NCBI GenBank assembly: GCA_024401475.1
Contig: JAKSKZ010000025.1
Location: 1-51,232, forward strand
DNA from: Paludibacteraceae bacterium
GTDB taxonomy: Bacteria; Bacteroidota; Bacteroidia; Bacteroidales; Paludibacteraceae
Length of the DNA: 51,232 nt
Reading direction: 5' to 3'
The notes below the pieces were generated by a model that made no database searches, was not told the DNA's origin, and saw only the letters and a list, made by a program, of their open reading frames with translations. Position 1 is the stretch's first letter, and every line of letters starts with the position of its first letter. A program made the translations under genes and the position numbers. Shown one piece after another: positions 42,701 through 51,126 of the stretch.

Positions 42701-44208
42701 ATGGCAGATTAGAGGAAAAAGATAAGGAACAGTTAGAAGTAGTCAGGACGAATGCCAATCGAATGTTGCGATTGATGAACCAGATCTTAGATTTCCGAAA
42801 GATTCAGAATAATAAGATGCGTCTAAGGGTGGAGCGCACTCGTTTAGGCGAGTTTGTCTCATCTTGTAGTTCTAATTTCTTGAAGATTGCAGAGAATCGC
42901 GAGGTGAAATTCTCTATTTCTGATACAACGAACGGGGCCACTTTTTGGGTGGATCGAGATAAGATAGACACGGTCATTTTCAATTTGTTGTCTAATTCGT
43001 TTAAGTTTACGCCTTCGGGGAAATCCGTTTCTGTTTCCATCTCTTTAGACAATGGCGATTGCCTCATTAGAGTGGCCGATGAAGGTTGTGGTATGCCGAA
43101 GAATAAGATACCGGTGATATTCGAGCGATTTACCACTTTGCAAGCCTATTCTTTGACAAAACAAGCAGGAACGGGCATCGGTCTCTCTTTGGTGAAGGAG
43201 ATTGTGGATATGCATAAGGCATCCATATCAGTGGATAGTGAGTTGAATGTTGGTTCTGTCTTTGAGGTGCGAATAAAGCCGGGTACAGATCATTTTGACG
43301 ATCATTCCGATATCATTATTTGCGATGATGAGTCGCCTGCCAATGTTCGCGCGGAGGTTGAGGGCGGAGTAGTGTCGCCAACGCAGCTAACTCTTCTTGT
43401 GGTGGAGGATAATGATCAGTTGCGCGAATTTTTGGTTTCAGTGCTCTCTAAACGTTTCCATGTCATCGAGGCTCCTAATGGAAAGGTGGGATTAGAGGTG
43501 ACACTTCGTGAAATGCCTGATTTCATTTTGACTGACATTATGATGCCGGAAATGGATGGTGTGGAGTTTACTCGTGCTGTCCGTGAAAATGTAAAGGTGT
43601 CTCATATTCCTGTTGTTTTGCTTACGGCTAAGACTGATATGCAGAGCAAGTTGGAGTGCCTTCGAATCGGTGCTAATGATTATATCACCAAACCGTTTAG
43701 TATGGTTTATTTGGAGACGAGGATTGATAATATTCTTTCCGAACGTCAAAAATGGCAGGAAAGATATCGTAATGAGTTGATGCATTCTTTCTCGGAAGAT
43801 GAAGCTAAGACTTCTCAAAATATGGAGTTAAGTCCGACTTTGCCAGAAGAAGCATCTTCTATTATGCAGCAAGCTCAAAGTGCGGATGATGCCTTTATGA
43901 AGGAGGTCGTTTCGTTTATAGAAAAGAATTTGGATAATCCTCAACTATCGGTGGAAGATATTCAAGATGCATTGAAGGTTAGTCGTTGGCATTTGCTTTC
44001 AAAAGTCAAGGTTTTGGTGGGAATGACGCCTAATGAATTGATTCGGGAAACGCGTTTGTCGACCGCTGCTCAACTCATCAAGTCGGGCAACTACTCTATG
44101 ATGCAAATAACGTATATGATAGGAATGACGGATTCTCGCTATTTCAGTAGGTGCTTTAAACAAAAGTATGGGGTGACGCCAACAGAATACAAAGAGTCTG
44201 CTCTGTAA
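39796..44208 (+). CDS. Hybrid two-component sensor-regulator (HTCS)
   Basis: 1470 residues, all domains in order. Signal peptide; two-component propeller repeats (residues about 30-780; the first has SVEDGLPQNSVSDMV, FAWFATRDGLCRFDG); Y_Y_Y domain (about 800-895); one transmembrane helix (about 900-922); HisKA with SHELRTPL (His near 950); HATPase with SNSFKFT, DEGCGMP and GTGIGLSL; receiver with VVEDND, Asp near 1245 in LTDIMMPEMDG, and TKPF; AraC-type HTH at about 1370-1470 ending YFSRCFKQKYGVTPTEY. HTCS proteins sense a periplasmic sugar and activate a polysaccharide utilisation locus. None is adjacent here, so the target must lie elsewhere or differ. Confidence 0.95.
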   Translation: MLFIRIFFSLLLGLGVLTELSAQRRVTCESYSVEDGLPQNSVSDMVRGKEGFAWFATRDGLCRFDGFSFRNYKASSKLIGRSVSNQFEQLIADEKGFVWILNDMGQVLRFDPQLEAFEITPSISDNKGDNYLTVARMEKLKDGNIWLTGHSNGCVRISSDSANVLSSTFFCTQSQEKTGHNVHSLFCDSDCRVWILTDNGVAVIQPGGNEPTGYFLHPSDSIPTSVFSMAELEGELVASASNGMLYRYDKNLRRFSDYPLGTNVDLNNIVPLSEKTCFVSSAEAGFFIVNFSKKEKSVFNVVDGRYLSGISSSWKDAMGDVWFKAEGYVGFFRWSVQERKCQYYPFLYQGNLTAEKFNKAAAFFSFIDDRDRLWELPSANTFLNANAANRPFFREDVSGRQLYPKVVHKSFQDSTGVVWFATSNRGVMKCVKSDSYFTFSQCENSSEYAESNDMVALMEDASGRLWTSSQDGRIRLYGADSTFLGFLSKDGAIRKDNSFFDDVHSIYQDRSGKVWLGAERCVYRLTPVGSSFSVRRYSLSANSHLRNSYPVLDILEDSHLRIWLATKEGGLMLIEDPNAANVSIVDKNNRLKGNYPPSVLLTRCLLEDSYGNIWLGSNEGITVFSNEFEKPEDIKFFFYNSENTNLDNSCIYDIYQDSDGLMWFASFGGGLFQNRSSFYLGDTPDFISYNKENKRFPSDLLLGIQEADDGNLWVSAEDMIIRFDRKRLLAEPFGKMRGVDNVAFTERAILKLKSGKMVVGSSSGFYSFSPKRVEQPLFVPNIVFTRFMLSNKEVQVGPESVLRKTVNNVSEIVLDCDQNDFSIEYAALDFRNSAFIQYAYKLDNFEDEWNFVGDKRVASYTNLPKGEYVFRVRSSNSEGLWLDNDRALKIVILPSFWETGWAIALYVLVGLILLAVVLWVLFSFYRLRSRMALDREMSTLKLQFFTDVSHELRTPLTLIAAPLDNVLENGRLEEKDKEQLEVVRTNANRMLRLMNQILDFRKIQNNKMRLRVERTRLGEFVSSCSSNFLKIAENREVKFSISDTTNGATFWVDRDKIDTVIFNLLSNSFKFTPSGKSVSVSISLDNGDCLIRVADEGCGMPKNKIPVIFERFTTLQAYSLTKQAGTGIGLSLVKEIVDMHKASISVDSELNVGSVFEVRIKPGTDHFDDHSDIIICDDESPANVRAEVEGGVVSPTQLTLLVVEDNDQLREFLVSVLSKRFHVIEAPNGKVGLEVTLREMPDFILTDIMMPEMDGVEFTRAVRENVKVSHIPVVLLTAKTDMQSKLECLRIGANDYITKPFSMVYLETRIDNILSERQKWQERYRNELMHSFSEDEAKTSQNMELSPTLPEEASSIMQQAQSADDAFMKEVVSFIEKNLDNPQLSVEDIQDALKVSRWHLLSKVKVLVGMTPNELIRETRLSTAAQLIKSGNYSMMQITYMIGMTDSRYFSRCFKQKYGVTPTEYKESAL

Positions 44209-44309
44209 AGCTTGTATATTGTTGGATTAGGCAGACGCAAACATTGCAATGTAGGAAAAACAAATAACAAAAGCAAATTGAAAATCATTGGTGGAAATGT
44301 TTTTTTGTC

Positions 44310-44560
44310 CTATCTTTGAAATGTAAAACAAAGCGAGAATAAACGTATTGTCGCATCGTTAAATTGATTGTTAAACTTAACATCCAAAAAAACTTACGGG
44401 TTGAACTGGTTCTCAATGGCGGGCCACACCTTCGGGTTGTCTTCGGACACGGTGGATTACAAAGAGATCTAAAAGCCCAAATCCTTATTAATAGGAGTTT
44501 AATTTAATCTCGGTGCGACATTTTCTATAAAAGGGCGGTCCTTTCGGGTCGCCCTTTCTT
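44310..44560 (+). ncRNA. Structured small RNA, family not identified
   Basis: The -7 element TATCTTTG at 44311-44318 predicts a start near 44325. The closing stem pairs TGTCGCA (44349-44355) with TGCGACA (44514-44520) and TTAAATT (44359-44365) with AATTTAA (44501-44507); AAACT/AGTTT and GGGC/GCCC continue inside. At the tip CCAC/GTGG (44424-44427, 44452-44455) encloses two hairpins, ACC-TTCG-GGT and TGTC-TTCG-GACA, a three-way junction with two UUCG loops. The terminator AAAGGGCG/CGCCCTTT lies at 44530-44557. A 6S-like regulator is one option; no protein frame explains the pairing. Confidence 0.65.
44529..44558. terminator. Terminator between the small RNA and nrdG
   Basis: AAAGGGCG ... CGCCCTTT. 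On the plus strand it ends the small RNA, on the minus strand nrdG (TTTTATAG tail). Confidence 0.75.
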
Positions 44561-45033
44561 TATCCCTTCTCTCCATTAAATCGGTAAGTCAAATCTTCCT
44601 TTTCTCCGTCAGGTAGAATTTTGTATAGACGTTGGTTTGTCGTCTTGGATTTTAAGCTGCCATAGGCTTCTTTGTATCCTCCAATTTTGATGAATTGAAA
44701 TTGGGTTAATTCGATTCCTTCTGCAAATTTGTCTTTTCCTGAGTACCAACCAACTTTTATCGACGGATGTTTCTCGTGTATATAGATAGCGAGACTCTCT
44801 AACTCTTTTGGAGCGATATCCCCACCCATAAAGCAAATGCATGTAATCCCGTTTCCATATTTCACAATTAAGTCCTCTAATGATGAAGAGTTTAACTCGA
44901 ATCCAATGTCATCCATCAACCAAGGACTGTGGCATCCTGGACAATGGTTGGGGCAATTGGATATGTTGATGGCTAATGTTACTTCGTCTGGAATTTCACT
45001 GAAGACGATGTCGTAGTCTGCGTATTTAAGCAT
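44560..45033 (-). CDS. nrdG: Anaerobic ribonucleotide reductase activating enzyme
   Basis: 157 residues. A radical-SAM enzyme with the 4Fe-4S motif C27-x3-C31-x2-C34 (CPNHCPGC), then CFMGGD and KVGWYSGKD. It generates the glycyl radical on NrdD using S-adenosylmethionine. It lies about 75 bp downstream of nrdD on the same strand with a terminator hairpin in between, so it may be expressed at a lower level or from read-through. Confidence 0.93.
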   Translation of the reverse strand: MLKYADYDIVFSEIPDEVTLAINISNCPNHCPGCHSPWLMDDIGFELNSSSLEDLIVKYGNGITCICFMGGDIAPKELESLAIYIHEKHPSIKVGWYSGKDKFAEGIELTQFQFIKIGGYKEAYGSLKSKTTNQRLYKILPDGEKEDLTYRFNGEKG

Positions 45034-45050
45034 GGTAGTCTATTTATGAA

Positions 45051-45084
45051 AAACCGACCACAAAAAGGCTTTTGCGGTCGGTTT
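45051..45084 (-). terminator. Terminator or attenuator between nrdD and nrdG
   Basis: AAACCGACC ... GGTCGGTTT; the minus-strand tail is TTTTTCAT. Confidence 0.75.
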
Positions 45085-45107
45085 GTTATCTTGATGATTT
45101 TTTATTC

Positions 45108-47210
45108 TTAAGCACTGATTTCAGCCTTCTCATAGAAACGTCTGCTTGCCTCCTCTTTTCTTGCAGCTGAGAAGTTGCTGATACGTTTCATATAGCCGAT
45201 AATACGTGTGAGGTAATCGATGTTTTTGCTCTTGCAAGAAGGACATTCTTTCAAGTAGCGTTTGTCGATGTGGCCACAATCGTTGCATATTGTATTAGGA
45301 ATGTTGAATGTGAAGTAGTTACATCCCTCTTTCGCTGCGATACGCAAGATTTGACGATATTGGGCTTTGCTCAAGTGCTCCTCCAAATTGAGGTGAAGCG
45401 CCGAACCTCCTGTCAAGTGCTCGATATAACGCTTGCCATGAAGTTTAATCTTGTCGATAGCGTTAAGACTAGTGTCTTCGACAATATAGAAGTAACTGTT
45501 GTAGCAGTCGCGAGGCACTTTGTAACCGTCTTCGCGATCCCACTTAGCATGCTTGACACCTACGTTTTCTGCAGGAATCATCTCGCAGTTGAAAAGTGTA
45601 TTCTTGCTTCTATATTTCAAATTGTATTTCTCTACAATGCCAAGAACACCTTGTACGAATGCTTCGTATTCAGGATTGTCATTGATCTTAATGCCAAGGA
45701 ATTCAGCGGCTTCAACCAAACCGTTGACACCGATAGTCAGGTATTGTCTGTTGATGTTGATATAGCCAGCATCGAACAATGGCAACATTCCTTTGTTATA
45801 CAACATCTTCAAGTTTTCGTTGTATCCCAATTGCACTTTGTGTGTCAATTCAACGATGTCTTCGAGATAGTTGAGGTAGTTCAAACCAATCTTGTGCGCA
45901 TATTGGATGCAACGGTTAAGATTGATTGTGAGCACACTCTTTGAACCTGTAGATACACCTCCAGCTCCCAATGTGTAGCTGAATCCGTTGTCCTGGATTT
46001 CGTTACGCAAGCGGCAGCAACTGGATAGGGAGTCTGCATTGTCGCTCATATAAGTGAAGAACGAGTGACCTTCTGAATACATCTCAGCGGTCAAGTCTCC
46101 ATATTCTTTGTCTTTAACATCTCCATCTTCCGACAAAAGAGCCATCGTCTCAACTGGGAATGTGAGAACCGTTTTGGTTCTCTCTGCATTGAACCATTTC
46201 ATGAAACGCTTTTGTAACCAATTGAGAGAATCCCAATTAGGACGGCTTCCGTCTGGGAATCGGAATTCTCCGAACAAGCTTTCGAAATAGTATTTGTCGT
46301 AATAAGCGATGTTCCAGAATACGGCTTGGAAATTTCTTGCTCCTGTTGGTTGGTTGATAGAGTAAACGATCTGCTCGAAATAGTCGCAAATCATCTTGTC
46401 AAGGGTGCGTTGACGGATGGAAAGGTCAACAACCTTTGTTGGCTCTTTATAGTAGTCTTCACCGTATTCTAGTCCGATGAAGTAATTCATGTACATCAAA
46501 AACTCAGGTGTTGCACAAGCTCCGCTCAACATACTAGAAACCATGAACACCATGTTTACAAAGCCTCCGCAGAATGATTTGAGGTTTGTTGGCGCCTTTG
46601 AGTTTCCTCCTATGGATTGGGTGCCTCCGAGCAACCAAGGATACATGGTGATGCTGGCGCAGTAGTTGGCCAAACTGGTTTCATCGTTCTTGTAGATGAA
46701 GTGTTGGTTGAGCAAACGGATATATCTGTCCGAGAACTCTTTTCCATACATGTCTTTCAATCTCTCTGTGAGCAAACGACGATTCAAGCGGATGAAATTT
46801 TGCTTTGGCAATTCTCCGATAAGTGTAGCAATGTTCTTTTGCTCTACGTTGGCGTTTGCGTCAAATTTACTTCCTGTGGCAGCATTCTCGGCGTTACAGT
46901 AGTCGATAAGGAATGAAAGCTTGTCTCTCTCGTCGCGATCTTCTGAATGTTGTTGGCGATAGAGAATGTATAGTTTGGCAACTGCGAAATACTTTTCATT
47001 CATAAGTGCAACTTCCACTTGATTCTGAATTTCCTCTACGCTCATATTGTTGGCGATGCGGAGTGATCCAAGGATGGACGTCAACTCGTCTTCTGAAGCA
47101 AAACTGCCGGCTGCAAGAAAGGCCTTACGGATGGCGTTTTTTATCTTCTCAATGGAAAACAACTCTTTCTTTCCATTTCTTTTGATGATTTGTATTTCTG
47201 CGCTTGTCAT
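45108..47210 (-). CDS. nrdD: Anaerobic ribonucleoside-triphosphate reductase
   Basis: 700 residues. An N-terminal ATP-cone (QIIKRNGKKELFSIEKIKNAI, residues about 6-95) senses ATP/dATP. A glycyl-radical barrel follows. The C-terminus has the zinc site C-x2-C ... C-x2-C (CNDCGH, CPSCKS) and the radical loop TRIIGYMKR with Gly672. It makes dNTPs from NTPs without oxygen, using formate as reductant in class III enzymes. The leader from the -7 element at 47405-47412 is about 190 nt, longer than usual. Confidence 0.95.
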   Translation of the reverse strand: MTSAEIQIIKRNGKKELFSIEKIKNAIRKAFLAAGSFASEDELTSILGSLRIANNMSVEEIQNQVEVALMNEKYFAVAKLYILYRQQHSEDRDERDKLSFLIDYCNAENAATGSKFDANANVEQKNIATLIGELPKQNFIRLNRRLLTERLKDMYGKEFSDRYIRLLNQHFIYKNDETSLANYCASITMYPWLLGGTQSIGGNSKAPTNLKSFCGGFVNMVFMVSSMLSGACATPEFLMYMNYFIGLEYGEDYYKEPTKVVDLSIRQRTLDKMICDYFEQIVYSINQPTGARNFQAVFWNIAYYDKYYFESLFGEFRFPDGSRPNWDSLNWLQKRFMKWFNAERTKTVLTFPVETMALLSEDGDVKDKEYGDLTAEMYSEGHSFFTYMSDNADSLSSCCRLRNEIQDNGFSYTLGAGGVSTGSKSVLTINLNRCIQYAHKIGLNYLNYLEDIVELTHKVQLGYNENLKMLYNKGMLPLFDAGYININRQYLTIGVNGLVEAAEFLGIKINDNPEYEAFVQGVLGIVEKYNLKYRSKNTLFNCEMIPAENVGVKHAKWDREDGYKVPRDCYNSYFYIVEDTSLNAIDKIKLHGKRYIEHLTGGSALHLNLEEHLSKAQYRQILRIAAKEGCNYFTFNIPNTICNDCGHIDKRYLKECPSCKSKNIDYLTRIIGYMKRISNFSAARKEEASRRFYEKAEISA

Positions 47211-47404
47211 TTGTATGTTGTGTTTTTTTTATTTCTTGTCGCTCAGTCCAGTGATGTTTAAGAGTCGTTTTAGCAAAACAAATATTGCTCCATTAGTGGA
47301 GACCGTTATGGGTTTGGTTTACTATTAAATTTTTAGAGTTGAATCTCTTTCTTTTGATACTATATTCTTTTCTCTTTTGACTCTCATCTCCAAACTTTCA
47401 CTTG

Positions 47405-47412
47405 CAAAGTTA
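47405..47412 (-). promoter_or_regulatory. Promoter -7 element of nrdD
   Basis: Minus-strand TAACTTTG followed by C, preceded by CTTGTTTTT about 20 bp upstream. Confidence 0.6.
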
Positions 47413-47960
47413 CTTGTTCTTTTTTTAAAAACAAGAGCCGAAAAACTAAATCAAAGCCAAAGTTATTAACAATGCTAATTTGTTGTAAATCAATTTGTTG
47501 TTTTGGTTTGTATTTTTAGTGTCAGTTCTTCCCCTTCAGACTTTATGGTTTCAGGTGTATAAGTTTCAAAAGAAAATTCCGTAGGGTGTTTTTGCATTGG
47601 GTGTTTGTGGTGTATTGCTGTTGAAAATATATTTTTTCACAACGATTTCGTGCGTAATTTCGAACTGACTTTTTGTCTCGTCCATGTGTTTAAAACTTAT
47701 TCCTGAATTTTTTTGAGATGTCAAATTATATATTAGATATAGTATGTTGTTTATGAATTATTATCTCCTTTTTTTGAGGAGTGAAACGTATCTTGTTAGT
47801 TTTTTTTGGGGGACTGGTAGAACATTTATGTGTTTAGTGTATTCTTGCCGTCGTTCATGATTGATTCGTGGTTATGGACTATGTCTATATTGGTGTTGGT
47901 GACAATCGTTCGTAGAACTAAGTGGTTGGCATGGTAAACGCTTACGTTTCGACAAAAAAA

Positions 47961-47983
47961 AGCCCAGACAAAATGCCTGGGCT
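47961..47983 (-). terminator. Terminator of gapA
   Basis: AGCCCAG ... CTGGGCT with a T8 tail on the minus strand. Confidence 0.85.
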
Positions 47984-48003
47984 AAAAGTTGTAATATTAA
48001 GAA

Positions 48004-49032
48004 TTAGCAGTTCTCTGCGAAGTACTTAATAGTTCTAACCATTTGAGAAGTGTAAGAGTTCTCGTTGTCGTACCAAGAAACAACTTGTACTTGATAAGTA
48101 TCGTCGTCGATCTTAGAAACCATTGTTTGAGTTGCATCGAACAATGAACCGAACTTCATACCGATGATATCAGAAGAAACGATCTCGTCCTCAGTGTAAC
48201 CGTAAGACTCAGTAGCAGCAGCCTTCATTGCAGCGTTGATACCTTCCTTAGTAACGTCCTTACCCTTAACAACAGCAACCAAGATAGTAGTTGAACCTGT
48301 TGGAGTTGGGATACGTTGTGCAGAACCGATCAACTTACCGTTCAACTCTGGGATAACCAAACCGATAGCCTTAGCAGCACCAGTTGAGTTAGGAACGATA
48401 TTTTGAGCACCTGCACGAGAACGACGAAGGTCACCCTTACGTTGAGGTCCGTCAAGAATCATTTGGTCACCAGTGTAAGCGTGGATAGTTGACATGATAC
48501 CTGATTGGATAGCAGCGTACTTGTTCAAAGCTGCAGCCATAGGAGCCAAGCAGTTAGTTGTACAAGAAGCAGCAGAGATGATATTGTCGTTCTTAGTCAA
48601 TGTCTTGTGGTTTACATTGTAAACGATAGTAGGAAGGTCGTTTCCTGCAGGAGCAGAGATAACAACTTTCTTTGCACCAGCGTTGATGTGAGCTTGTGCC
48701 TTATCTTTAGCGCAGTAGAAACCTGTACACTCCAATACAACGTCTACGTTGTACTTAGCCCAAGGACAGTTGTTAGCGTCAGCCTCCTTAGAGATCTTGA
48801 TCTCCTTACCATCAACGATGATAGAATCCTCAGTAGCCTCTACAGTGTGCTTTCCTTCGCCGAACTTGCCAGCGAAACCGCCTTGTGCAGTGTCATACTT
48901 CAAAAGGTGAGCCAACATCTTAGGGCTTGTCAAGTCGTTGATTGCAACTACTTCATAACCATCTGCCTCGAACATTTGACGGAATGCAAGACGACCAATG
49001 CGTCCGAAACCATTAATAGCAACTTTTACCAT
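48004..49032 (-). CDS. gapA: Glyceraldehyde-3-phosphate dehydrogenase
   Basis: 342 residues. NAD-binding start [19 protein letters not shown], catalytic Cys157 in [40 protein letters not shown] and the closing [14 protein letters not shown]. Asp33 after the second strand (AINDL) indicates NAD+ preference. It oxidises glyceraldehyde-3-phosphate to 1,3-bisphosphoglycerate in glycolysis. Codon use is strongly biased (GTT, AAC, CGT), as expected for a highly expressed gene. It is monocistronic with promoter element TAATTTTG at 49085-49092. Confidence 0.97.
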   Translation of the reverse strand: MVKVAINGFGRIGRLAFRQMFEADGYEVVAINDLTSPKMLAHLLKYDTAQGGFAGKFGEGKHTVEATEDSIIVDGKEIKISKEADANNCPWAKYNVDVVLECTGFYCAKDKAQAHINAGAKKVVISAPAGNDLPTIVYNVNHKTLTKNDNIISAASCTTNCLAPMAAALNKYAAIQSGIMSTIHAYTGDQMILDGPQRKGDLRRSRAGAQNIVPNSTGAAKAIGLVIPELNGKLIGSAQRIPTPTGSTTILVAVVKGKDVTKEGINAAMKAAATESYGYTEDEIVSSDIIGMKFGSLFDATQTMVSKIDDDTYQVQVVSWYDNENSYTSQMVRTIKYFAENC

Positions 49033-49084
49033 TTTTCTTAATTATTATTTATGTTAAACAAATAAATTGTTCTTTTTCTGTCTG

Positions 49085-49092
49085 CAAAATTA
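49085..49092 (-). promoter_or_regulatory. Promoter -7 element of gapA
   Basis: Minus-strand TAATTTTG followed by C. Confidence 0.6.
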
Positions 49093-49162
49093 GTCAAACT
49101 ATAAGATATACCCAAAATATCATATCTTAATTTTGTTGCTAAATGTGAATCTTTTGGAGTTT

Positions 49163-49288
49163 TTAAGCATTTACAGTTTCAGATGATTGGCTGTTTATCA
49201 CTTCTCCAAAAGAATCGCATCCGCATGATGATGATTTGCAACTTGAAAAAGCCGCAGCGATCATAGCCATCGCGATTGCTATCTTCAT
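49163..49288 (-). CDS. Tiny lipoprotein (41 residues)
   Basis: The minus-strand frame reads MKIAIAMAMIAAAFSSCKSS, then SCGCDSFGEVINSQSSETVNA and a stop. The lipobox is AFSSC. An ATG four codons upstream (49300) is an alternative start. It follows a second tiny lipoprotein by about 23 bp and shares with it the CKS after the lipid cysteine, a second cysteine nearby and the ending VNA, so the two look like paralogues in one operon. Function unknown. Confidence 0.65.
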   Translation of the reverse strand: MKIAIAMAMIAAAFSSCKSSSCGCDSFGEVINSQSSETVNA

Positions 49289-49311
49289 ATATCTTACCAT
49301 AGTTCTCTGTT

Positions 49312-49440
49312 TTATGCGTTTACTTCAGTTTGTTGAGCGTTTTGTTGTGCTTCTCCGTAACCTGGACAAGTCTTAGACTTGCAAGAACCCATCAATGCTA
49401 TCAATGCTGCAGCAGCGATAATCAATTTAATAGCTTTCAT
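49312..49440 (-). CDS. Tiny lipoprotein (42 residues), paralogue of the next gene
   Basis: The minus-strand frame reads MKAIKLIIAAAALIALMGSC, then KSKTCPGYGEAQQNAQQTEVNA and a stop. The lipobox is LMGSC. Promoter element TAAATTTG lies at 49497-49504 on the minus strand. The mature peptide would be about 23 residues with one further cysteine. Such mini-lipoproteins are common but often unannotated in Bacteroidetes. Confidence 0.7.
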   Translation of the reverse strand: MKAIKLIIAAAALIALMGSCKSKTCPGYGEAQQNAQQTEVNA

Positions 49441-49496
49441 TTTTCGTTTGTTTTATATTGTTAATAATATTGTTGTTTTTTCTATACATTATTTTG

Positions 49497-49504
49497 CAAA
49501 TTTA
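49497..49504 (-). promoter_or_regulatory. Promoter -7 element of the tiny lipoprotein operon
   Basis: Minus-strand TAAATTTG followed by C, about 57 bp before the ATG at 49440. Confidence 0.55.
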
Positions 49505-49523
49505 CTTTATTGTTGCAAAATAA

Positions 49524-50720
49524 TCAAATCTCATTTGCCTTTTTTTGCCCAATTTTAAAAAAGTTTGGCTTGAGCCAATGTAGAGATCTTGTTGCCAAAC
49601 TCAACATTAGAGGAAGACAGTTGATGTTGAGTTCCTGAGGAAGTATGGTCCATCCTGTAATTATTGTGATGCCAATAAGTCCTAAATTTAGTTGATGAAA
49701 TTTGTTCTTTACGTTTTCCCCTCTCTTGCTTATTAGACTAATGGCAAATATTAATTGCAAGGGGTTGATCCATAGTAGATTGAAATTGGGGAATGTGCAA
49801 GGGTGCTCGGAGAAGAAGGAGAGTAGGGATAGGGCAAATCCAATTAGTCCTGCAATCCCGAAAAAAAGCCCGTCAAACCATTTGTCGTTCTTATTTATAT
49901 AGGTATAAAAGAGGGTGTGCACGATAATCAAGACCAATAGCATCCAGCAAGCGAAGGCAGGGTTTATTTTGCTGGCGAAATCGGCCTCTGTCTCTTGTGC
50001 TATGGGTGTGTAGATGAGGTTTGTCTCTTTTACAAGTTTTTCCCCATTGGGCTTTGCTGCCTCCTCGAAGCATTTCATCATCTCAATAGGCAGGAATTGA
50101 ATGTCTTTCCCCTCCACTACATTGTCCGTGGGACTGCCCATGCACATGTCGATGCCGAGGGTGTACCATTTCATCTCTTTAAGCATTTCATGGATGATAT
50201 CTCGGTAGGTGCGACGATTGCCTGTTTGGGGGTATGTGATTTCTCCGTCAACCGATTTTTCTATGACGACTCTTGGACGAGTGGCACAGTTGTCGTAAAA
50301 GAAGTTGTAACGGTAGTAGCAGTTTTCTGGCTTTGCGTTTTCGAAAAGTGCATCGCATATTTTTTCGGTTTCTTCGTCATTTAGGTTTAACACTTGTTCG
50401 TACAAGTGGGCATTCTTTCTAACTGCGTCTCTTTTGCTATGCTGGAAAGTGCTGACGCCGAGCATGTAATCTGTCTCTCCTTTGACGAATCTGTAGATGA
50501 ACGTGCCTATCTCGTCGAATGAGAAAATTCCGTAATTGAACACCATGTCTATGCCGTTCTCTGGATCGCATACTCGTAGCGCGCTGTGCCCCCAGGCCGT
50601 GTATATTTGGTTGTTGGAAGGTTCGCATGTGAGGAGGCTGATGGTTTTCCTGTTTTGCTCTTGTGCCGATATGTTTAGAAAGGATAGCAGGGTAATCAGT
50701 ATGGTTGCAATATGTTTCAT
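49524..50720 (-). CDS. DUF4105 domain membrane protein
   Basis: 398 residues from the ATG at 50720 (MKHIATILITLLSFLNISAQ, a signal peptide); an ATG five codons upstream is less likely. The N-terminal half is DUF4105: ISLLTCEPSNNQIYTAWGHSALRV, FNYGIFSF, YMLGVSTF and NFFYDNCATRPR, with conserved His, Cys and Arg that suggest an enzyme. Four to five transmembrane helices follow after residue 265. The domain order (periplasmic domain, then membrane bundle) is usual for the family. Function unknown. It may be read through from the T9SS mini-protein gene upstream. Confidence 0.88.
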   Translation of the reverse strand: MKHIATILITLLSFLNISAQEQNRKTISLLTCEPSNNQIYTAWGHSALRVCDPENGIDMVFNYGIFSFDEIGTFIYRFVKGETDYMLGVSTFQHSKRDAVRKNAHLYEQVLNLNDEETEKICDALFENAKPENCYYRYNFFYDNCATRPRVVIEKSVDGEITYPQTGNRRTYRDIIHEMLKEMKWYTLGIDMCMGSPTDNVVEGKDIQFLPIEMMKCFEEAAKPNGEKLVKETNLIYTPIAQETEADFASKINPAFACWMLLVLIIVHTLFYTYINKNDKWFDGLFFGIAGLIGFALSLLSFFSEHPCTFPNFNLLWINPLQLIFAISLISKRGENVKNKFHQLNLGLIGITIITGWTILPQELNINCLPLMLSLATRSLHWLKPNFFKIGQKKANEI

Positions 50721-50739
50721 GATTTTTCTTCTCAAAAAA

Positions 50740-50767
50740 AGAATCCAAAGCGTATGCCCTGGATTCT
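50740..50767 (-). terminator. Terminator after the T9SS mini-protein gene
   Basis: AGAATCCA ... TGGATTCT with a T7 tail on the minus strand. Confidence 0.8.
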
Positions 50768-50792
50768 CGTTTCTTTATGATTCTTTTGTTTG

Positions 50793-51089
50793 TTACTTGA
50801 TAATGATTCTTTTCAGTACATTGCCGACTTTTACAATATAAAAACCGTTTCTTAAGTTTAAGTCGAGAGTCTCTTTCTCATTTTTTGTGGAACTTTGATA
50901 AACTCGTTCGCCCAACATATTCATGATGACAACTTCCGAACCTAAAGGAGCACCGTTTATATATAGTATATTGTCCGCCATACTGACAGAGACAGTCGAA
51001 GCCTTTGTTTGCTCTGCCTGCTCTTGAGCTGAGACTCCACAAAGTCCAAGCGTCAACGACATAAGTATGGTTAGTAAAATATGCTTCAT
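50793..51089 (-). CDS. T9SS sorting-domain mini-protein
   Basis: 98 residues: a signal peptide (ILLTILMSLTLGLCGVSAQ), a 12-residue linker, and then essentially only a type A sorting domain (DNILYINGAPLGSEVVIMNM, LGERVYQSS, LDLNLRNGFYIVKVGNVLKRI). There is no cargo domain, which is odd for a protein sent through the T9SS. It may be a truncated cargo or a free sorting-domain peptide. Promoter element TATTTTTG is at 51119-51126 on the minus strand. Confidence 0.8.
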   Translation of the reverse strand: MKHILLTILMSLTLGLCGVSAQEQAEQTKASTVSVSMADNILYINGAPLGSEVVIMNMLGERVYQSSTKNEKETLDLNLRNGFYIVKVGNVLKRIIIK

Positions 51090-51118
51090 ATAAATCCTTT
51101 TTTATAAGACTTGTTTTG

Positions 51119-51126
51119 CAAAAATA
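51119..51126 (-). promoter_or_regulatory. Promoter -7 element of the T9SS mini-protein gene
   Basis: Minus-strand TATTTTTG followed by C, about 30 bp before the ATG at 51089, with TTTTGTC about 20 bp further upstream. Confidence 0.6.

Larger units (their letters stand above)
47211..48003. other. Intergenic region between nrdD and gapA
   Basis: About 790 bp. It holds the nrdD promoter (minus-strand TAACTTTG near 47405-47412) and leader, the gapA terminator at its right end, and otherwise AT-rich sequence in which I see no gene or clear structure. Confidence 0.6.
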
